Shown piece after piece: positions 39,827-43,770 of a stretch of 43,770 nt of DNA; the stretch's first letter is position 1; every line of letters begins with the position of its first letter. The stretch comes from Bacteroidia bacterium. Lineage in GTDB: Bacteria > Bacteroidota > Bacteroidia > SXHM01. Position numbers and translations under genes: made by a program. The DNA lies in assembly GCA_022072225.1 (NCBI GenBank), contig JAJVIC010000016.1:1-43770 (forward strand), written 5' to 3'. Below the pieces are notes generated by a model. It was not told the origin of the DNA, did not search any database, and was given only the letters and a program-made list of their open reading frames with translations.

Positions 39827-39883
39827 TGCGACAATTCATGTCGCAGGACACGGTCGCCGGGCTGTGCGACGCGATCTGTCGCA
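39827..39883. promoter_or_regulatory. Tandem operator pair TGCGAC-N7-GTCGCA
   Basis: Two identical-format palindromes, TGCGAC-N7-GTCGCA, at 39827-39845 and 39865-39883 (38 bases centre to centre), lie between the divergent AAA+ and DUF2779 genes. Flanking G and GG are also shared. A good -10 hexamer, TAGAAT (39892-39897), follows site 2 for the rightward genes. The WYL protein encoded at 41402 is the likely binder: WYL regulators often control their own operon through paired inverted repeats. Confidence 0.65.
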
Positions 39884-39930
39884 GGCAGGACTAGAATCGG
39901 CGCGATCACAGCGCAAGTAACGGGGAGGCC

Positions 39931-41412
39931 ATGCACTTTCTGTCCAAGTCCAAGATCATGTCCGGCCTGCAATGCCCGAAGCGGCTATGGCTGGAGGTGA
40001 AGCGGCCCGAGTGGATGCACTTCTCCGACCGGGCCGAGCAGTCCTTCGCCGCCGGCCACGAGGTCGGTGCGGTGGCCCGGCAGCTTCATCCCGGCGGGGA
40101 GCTCATCGGCTTCGAGGGGGAGCTTTCATCCGCCCTTGCCGAAACCGGCCACATGATCGAAAGGCCGGGCGACCTGACCTTGTTCGAGGCGACTTTCCAG
40201 CACGGGCGGGTGCTGGTCCGCTCCGATGTCCTCTCCCGCCGGGGTGGAGGGTGGCACCTCGTGGAAGTGAAAAGCGCCACGGAGCTAAAGGCCCACTACC
40301 TCAACGACGTTGCCATCCAGGCCTGGGTCATCGAGGGCGCCGGCCTGCCGCTGAAGACCATCCAACTCTGGCACGTCGACAACAGCTTCGTCTATCCGGG
40401 CGGGGACGACTATCGCGGCCTGTTCGTGCGCGAGGACGTGACCGAGCCCATGATGGAGCTCATGCGCCAGGTGCCGGCGTGGGCGGCGCGCTGCCAGAAG
40501 GCCCTGTCCGGCGATGAACCGGAGATAGCCGTCGGCAAGCAGTGCCACGACCCGCATGACTGTCCTTTCCTCGAATACTGCGAGCCGGCCGAGGCCGAGT
40601 ATCCGGTGTCGATCCTGCCATACGGTGGCGCGCTCATCGGCCGGCTTCAAATGGAAGGCTACAAGGATCTGCGCGACGTGCCGCAGGATCGCCTCCGTTC
40701 CGAGCGCCACCTGCGCGTCTGGCGCGCCACCAAGCGTGGCCTGGCCGAACTTGACGATGAGGCGGCCAGGGAGCTTGCCGCCTTGCCCTATCCGCGCTAC
40801 TACCTCGACTTCGAGACGGTGCAATTCGCCGTGCCCGTCTGGCCCGGCACCCGGCCCTACGAACAACTGCCCTTCCAGTGGTCCTGCCACATTGAAGACA
40901 AGGAGGGCCGCCTGGAGCACCGCGAGTTCCTCGACACCACGGGCGAGGCGCCCATGCGCCGCTTCGCCGAGACGCTCATCGATGCTCTGGGCGAGGCCGG
41001 GCCGATCATGGTGTACACGAGCTACGAGCGCACAGTGCTCACCCGCCTGAAAAAACGCTTCCCGGATCTCGGGAAGCAACTTGCCGCAATCCTGTCCCGC
41101 CTGTTCGACCTTTACCCCCTGGCGCAGGATTATTACTACCATCCTGACATGCGAGGTTCCTGGTCCATCAAGAGCGTGCTGCCCACCATCGCGCCGGAGC
41201 TGGATTACGGCAACCTCGGCGAAGTGCGCGACGGCAGCAGCGCCCAGGAGGCCTACCGAGCCATCATCTCGCCCAATCCGCACAGGGGATGGACTGCTTC
41301 CCTCCCTGCCGACCTGCGCGCCTACTGCTACCGCGACACCTTGGCCCTCGTCGAAGTCGCCCGCTTCTTCGAGGGCCGCCGCCATACCGGAGGATCAACC
41401 CATGGCCGCTGA
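39931..41412 (+). CDS. DUF2779 nuclease, copy 2
   Basis: The 493-residue paralogue of the protein at 29967 has the same architecture: C15 in LQCPKRLW; an Asp-strand VRSDVLS then LVEVKSATE as the PD-(D/E)XK-like centre; a cysteine cluster GKQCHDPHDCPFLEYC for a 4Fe-4S site; and the DUF2779 domain with YYLDFETV near 290 and a late YCYRDTLAL. Unlike copy 1, the late Asp is preceded by Arg, not His. It overlaps the WYL gene by 11 bases, so the pair is one operon. GGGGAGG lies just before the ATG. Confidence 0.85.
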   Translation: MHFLSKSKIMSGLQCPKRLWLEVKRPEWMHFSDRAEQSFAAGHEVGAVARQLHPGGELIGFEGELSSALAETGHMIERPGDLTLFEATFQHGRVLVRSDVLSRRGGGWHLVEVKSATELKAHYLNDVAIQAWVIEGAGLPLKTIQLWHVDNSFVYPGGDDYRGLFVREDVTEPMMELMRQVPAWAARCQKALSGDEPEIAVGKQCHDPHDCPFLEYCEPAEAEYPVSILPYGGALIGRLQMEGYKDLRDVPQDRLRSERHLRVWRATKRGLAELDDEAARELAALPYPRYYLDFETVQFAVPVWPGTRPYEQLPFQWSCHIEDKEGRLEHREFLDTTGEAPMRRFAETLIDALGEAGPIMVYTSYERTVLTRLKKRFPDLGKQLAAILSRLFDLYPLAQDYYYHPDMRGSWSIKSVLPTIAPELDYGNLGEVRDGSSAQEAYRAIISPNPHRGWTASLPADLRAYCYRDTLALVEVARFFEGRRHTGGSTHGR

Positions 41413-42421
41413 ACCATCCAGGCACGACACGCTCCTCCGTCAGTGGCAAATGCTGCGGCTGATTCCGCGTTACCCGGCCAAGATCACCGCCGGCGAAATC
41501 CGCGAAAGGCTCGCCGGGGACGGCTTCGAAGTCACCAAGCGCACCGTGGAACGCGATCTGACCTATATTTCGGAAATCTTTCCGCTGCTCTCAGACGAGC
41601 GCGAGAAGCCGTTCGGCTGGAGCTGGAAGAAGGAAGCGCTGCCGCTCGATGTGCCCAGCCTGGGCAACAGCGAGGCGCTGGCCTTCGCCCTGATCGAGCG
41701 GTTCCTGCGCGGCCTGCTGCCGCAGACCACCCTGGCGCAGCTGGCGCCATATTTCCGCATGGCCAGCCAGCGGTTATCGGCCCTGCCAAAGGACAGCACG
41801 ATCCACGCCTGGCCGGACAAGGTGCGCGTAGTGCCGCCAACCCAGCCCCTGATCCCGCCCAAAATCGATCATCGCGTGCAGCGTGCCGTGAGCGACGCGC
41901 TGCTCTTCGATCGCCAACTCGTCCTCCGCTATCAGAAGCGCGGCGAGGAGGAACTGAAGGAATACATCGCCCACCCGCTCGCCCTGGTGCAGCGCGGCGC
42001 GATAACCTACTTTATCGTCACGCTTTGGAAATACTCCGATCCGATCCTGCTGGCGCTGCACCGGATCAAGTCGGCGGACATCCTTGAAGAACGCTCGCGC
42101 CGCCCGAAGGATTTCGATATCGACAAATACATCGTGAAGGGCGCGCTGGATTTCGGCGAGGGCAAGCCAGTCAGACTGGAAGCGATCTTCTACGAGCCTG
42201 CGGCGGAACACTTGTACGAGACGCCGCTGAGCGAGGATCAGGAGATCGTACCGTTCGACGACAACCGCGTGAAGCTGACGGCGACGGTGGCGAACACACC
42301 ACAGTTAGAATGGTGGTTGCTGGCGTTCGGCGATGCGGTGGAGGTAATAAAGCCCGCTTCGCTGAGGGAGGGAATCAAGGAGACGGTTGGGACAATGGCG
42401 CGAAGTTATCGCCTCGACTGA
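41402..42421 (+). CDS. WYL-domain regulator of the DUF2779 operon
   Basis: The 339-residue protein has an N-terminal winged HTH (about 10-65, EIRERLAGDGFEVTKRTVER), a WYL domain (about 165-225, with LAL-VQRGAITYFIVTLWKY) and a C-terminal WCX-like part (PQLEWWLLAFGDAVEVIKPA). AGGA stands 8 bases before ATG 41402, inside the end of the DUF2779 gene. It is the probable binder of the tandem palindromes at 39827-39883. It is not a close copy of the WYL protein at 8638. Confidence 0.88.
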   Translation: MAAEPSRHDTLLRQWQMLRLIPRYPAKITAGEIRERLAGDGFEVTKRTVERDLTYISEIFPLLSDEREKPFGWSWKKEALPLDVPSLGNSEALAFALIERFLRGLLPQTTLAQLAPYFRMASQRLSALPKDSTIHAWPDKVRVVPPTQPLIPPKIDHRVQRAVSDALLFDRQLVLRYQKRGEEELKEYIAHPLALVQRGAITYFIVTLWKYSDPILLALHRIKSADILEERSRRPKDFDIDKYIVKGALDFGEGKPVRLEAIFYEPAAEHLYETPLSEDQEIVPFDDNRVKLTATVANTPQLEWWLLAFGDAVEVIKPASLREGIKETVGTMARSYRLD

Positions 42422-42438
42422 TAGCATTGGAGAAGATG

Positions 42439-42957
42439 ATGCCGAAACGACTAGATCTTTCCGAGGAAGACGAGTTGGCGCTGACGATCGCACGAAATAC
42501 TGTCGCCAAGCTTGTTGAGGATTGGCAGCAAAATCCGTGCGATTGGTATAGTGAAATTGACATTCAATCCGAATTACGCAGCAGGTTGGCAACCGTTTTC
42601 ACAATCCTCGGTATGGAAAAGGTGACGTGGAAAACAGGCAATCAGGATTTCAAGCATACTCGAGTGCAGTGCGAGCCCGAGTTTGAGGAATACAAACCAG
42701 ATTTGGTTATCTGGGGAGACAAAACCGATCCGGATGTAAATGATGAGGAATGGCCAGCGTTATGGGCTTGTGAGATCAAGTATGTCAAGGATACGTCTGA
42801 AAAGGATATCGATAAACTGCAAAGAATGATTGAACGTCAGGATATTCTGTACGGCTGCGCCCTCAGTTTTCAGGTTGGTAAGGATAAACCTAAGGAACCG
42901 GATCCTTCGGAAGATGTGGAAGCATTTACAGGCTGGGTGACCGACAGAGATTGCTAG
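42439..42957 (+). CDS. PD-(D/E)XK nuclease-like protein
   Basis: The 172-residue protein ends its core with YKPDLVIWG (D88) and WACEIKYVKD (E112, K114), the two halves of a PD-(D/E)XK centre; an upstream SEIDIQSELRSRL helix offers the conserved Glu. This is a restriction-endonuclease fold. It reads as a one-domain nuclease rather than a restriction enzyme with its own methyltransferase. GGAG precedes ATG 42439 at a spacing of 6; ATG 42436 is next to it. The codon usage is clearly more A/T-rich than that of its neighbours, a sign of recent transfer. It follows the WYL gene by 17 bases. Confidence 0.75.
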   Translation: MPKRLDLSEEDELALTIARNTVAKLVEDWQQNPCDWYSEIDIQSELRSRLATVFTILGMEKVTWKTGNQDFKHTRVQCEPEFEEYKPDLVIWGDKTDPDVNDEEWPALWACEIKYVKDTSEKDIDKLQRMIERQDILYGCALSFQVGKDKPKEPDPSEDVEAFTGWVTDRDC

Positions 42958-43078
42958 AAAGCACGCAATCAAGTGCGCAAGGGCATTGTAGAGGTGACCG
43001 TGATCATGTTCGAAACAGAGTTAGCATCGTAGGCTGACGAACCTCTGAGAGTACCCGATCCGAAAATCTGGAGTAGTA

Positions 43079-43456
43079 GTGAGCCAACCTGTTGCCCCCA
43101 TCGACATGCCGTCTACCCCTCAGAATCTCGTTTGGGGTGTTGAGGGGCATCTGTCTGCGATTGAGGCGCTCGCCTATTTAACGAACAGGCTCTCTTCCGG
43201 AATGACATTCTCCGAGGGAGACGTATGCCTGCTTAAATTTCTGCGCCATTACCTGAAGGCCTGGGAAATCACTGGCGCCAACAACATCCCCCGGCCATCC
43301 ATGTTTCCCCGCGGCATTATCGTGCTGCTGGATGCCCTGGGCGAAGGCAAAAATCTGTCCAGTACCAACCTAGCACTGGCTGACACCCTGCTAACGCTTT
43401 CACGCCAGTGGTGTCGCCATCTGAAATTGCAGACCCATCCGGAAAAGACGCAGTAG
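43079..43456 (+). CDS. Hypothetical 125-residue protein
   Basis: GTG 43079 has GGAG 5 bases upstream, so I choose it over ATG 43106. The product is largely helical (GHLSAIEALAYLTNRLSSG, CLLKFLRHYLKAWEI, ALADTLLTLSRQWCRHLKLQ), soluble, with no recognised domain. It stands in an intergenic setting between the nuclease-like gene (121 bases away) and the truncated Tat gene. It could be a small regulatory protein, but nothing shows this. Confidence 0.5.
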   Translation: MSQPVAPIDMPSTPQNLVWGVEGHLSAIEALAYLTNRLSSGMTFSEGDVCLLKFLRHYLKAWEITGANNIPRPSMFPRGIIVLLDALGEGKNLSSTNLALADTLLTLSRQWCRHLKLQTHPEKTQ

Positions 43457-43564
43457 CCACATTCGCTCCGACCGTTAGCCTTTGCCAGGAACCGGCTTCC
43501 TCTTCGCACCAAATAATCACTTGCCACGACATGCCTTGTCGCAGAAATGCCGACAATGTATGTC

Positions 43565-43656
43565 ATGAGTCAGAACGAAACAAACGGAACCCTCGATCTC
43601 CGGCGAAGGCTGGTGCTGAAGACCATGGCCGCCATGGCGGCTGTTGTCGGCGCGCG
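43565..43656 (+). pseudogene. Truncated N-terminus of a Tat-exported protein
   Basis: From ATG 43565 the frame reads MSQNETNGTLDLRRRLVLKT followed by the hydrophobic MAAMAAVVGA, a twin-arginine signal peptide (RRRLVLK). The next codons (43655 onwards) run into the transposon-like repeats and stop at 43682-43684, so only the leader remains. The product was probably a periplasmic, cofactor-bearing protein; the rest of the gene is outside this window or lost. Confidence 0.6.
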
Positions 43657-43770
43657 TTTAAAACTGACCACCTGTGCGCGTTGAATTTTGACCAGGGGCT
43701 ATAGCCGTCCGTCATAGGGCGGCTTGTGGATAAGTGTAGCGTATTTTCTGTTTGGATCTCCTTGAGGTCG
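43652..43770. mobile_element. Probable IS21-type insertion-sequence end
   Basis: Two imperfect direct repeats, GCGCGTTTAAAACTGACCA (43652-43670) and GCGCGTTGAATTTTGACCA (43676-43694), lie 24 bases apart at the point where the Tat gene is cut. Multiple short TGACCA-containing repeats are typical of IS21-family ends. The rest of the element is beyond the window; no transposase codons are seen before 43770, so the family is inferred. Confidence 0.5.

Noticed and set aside
1-43770. CRISPR arrays, rRNA genes or integrase
   Set aside because: No repeat-spacer pattern, no rRNA sequence and no recombinase motif seen on either strand.

Overview
The window is GC-rich and densely packed, and it looks like an accessory (defence/genomic-island) region of a proteobacterium. 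A betaproteobacterium is my guess from the gene families and codon usage, but nothing in the window fixes the taxon. The left edge carries a 27-base 3' fragment of a tRNA-Ser gene (204-230, minus strand) followed on the minus strand by a hairpin terminator. This is the usual scar left at the far end of an element integrated into a tRNA gene, so the island should extend rightwards from about 231. The right edge holds a Tat-signal gene cut off by repeats that look like an IS21-type transposon end (from about 43652).

Layout: (1) 460-1235, a RelE/HigB-like toxin, its HTH antitoxin and the remnant of a second antitoxin. (2) 1303-2274, three short hypothetical genes. (3) 2299-7722, a tightly overlapping minus-strand operon in transcription order: vWA protein, unknown protein, ArdC-like zinc peptidase, cpYpsA/SLOG protein, possible sliding-clamp-like protein, sirtuin, small exported protein. 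(4) 8089-9615, a HAD phosphatase-like gene divergent from a WYL regulator. (5) 9715-28803, one long minus-strand operon: a complete type I BREX phage-defence set (brxA, brxB, brxC, pglX, pglZ, brxL) with three inserted gene pairs: hipBA between brxC and pglX, an AAA ATPase plus a 148-residue protein between pglX and pglZ, and an unknown 495-residue protein plus an Hsp70/actin-like ATPase after brxL. (6) 28940-31478, a 5'-nucleotidase divergent from a DUF2779 nuclease. (7) 31635-34969, a minus-strand group with a TPR protein, membrane protein, DUF4258 protein and ADP-ribosylglycohydrolase. (8) 35092-36434, an exported ankyrin protein with two tiny membrane proteins. (9) 36901-42957, an HNH protein, a double-AAA+ ATPase, a second DUF2779 nuclease with its own WYL regulator and tandem operators, and a PD-(D/E)XK nuclease-like protein. 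(10) 43079-43770, a hypothetical gene and the truncated gene at the IS end.

How it works together: BREX uses PglX to methylate host DNA, while BrxA/B/C, PglZ and BrxL block phage replication. The embedded hipBA and ATPase pairs sit at positions where other BREX loci carry extra defence genes, so this operon reads as a layered defence unit. The flanking blocks are rich in nucleases, NAD/ADP-ribose enzymes and WYL regulators. A family of six short palindromes (core AGGCTCA-N5-TGAG) occurs only in gaps on either side of the BREX operon (7.8-8.6 kb and 29.9-35.0 kb) and never inside it, which suggests the operon came into an older background. The most novel-looking parts are the Hsp70-like pair, the AAA plus 148-residue pair, and the vWA/ArdC/SLOG/sirtuin operon.
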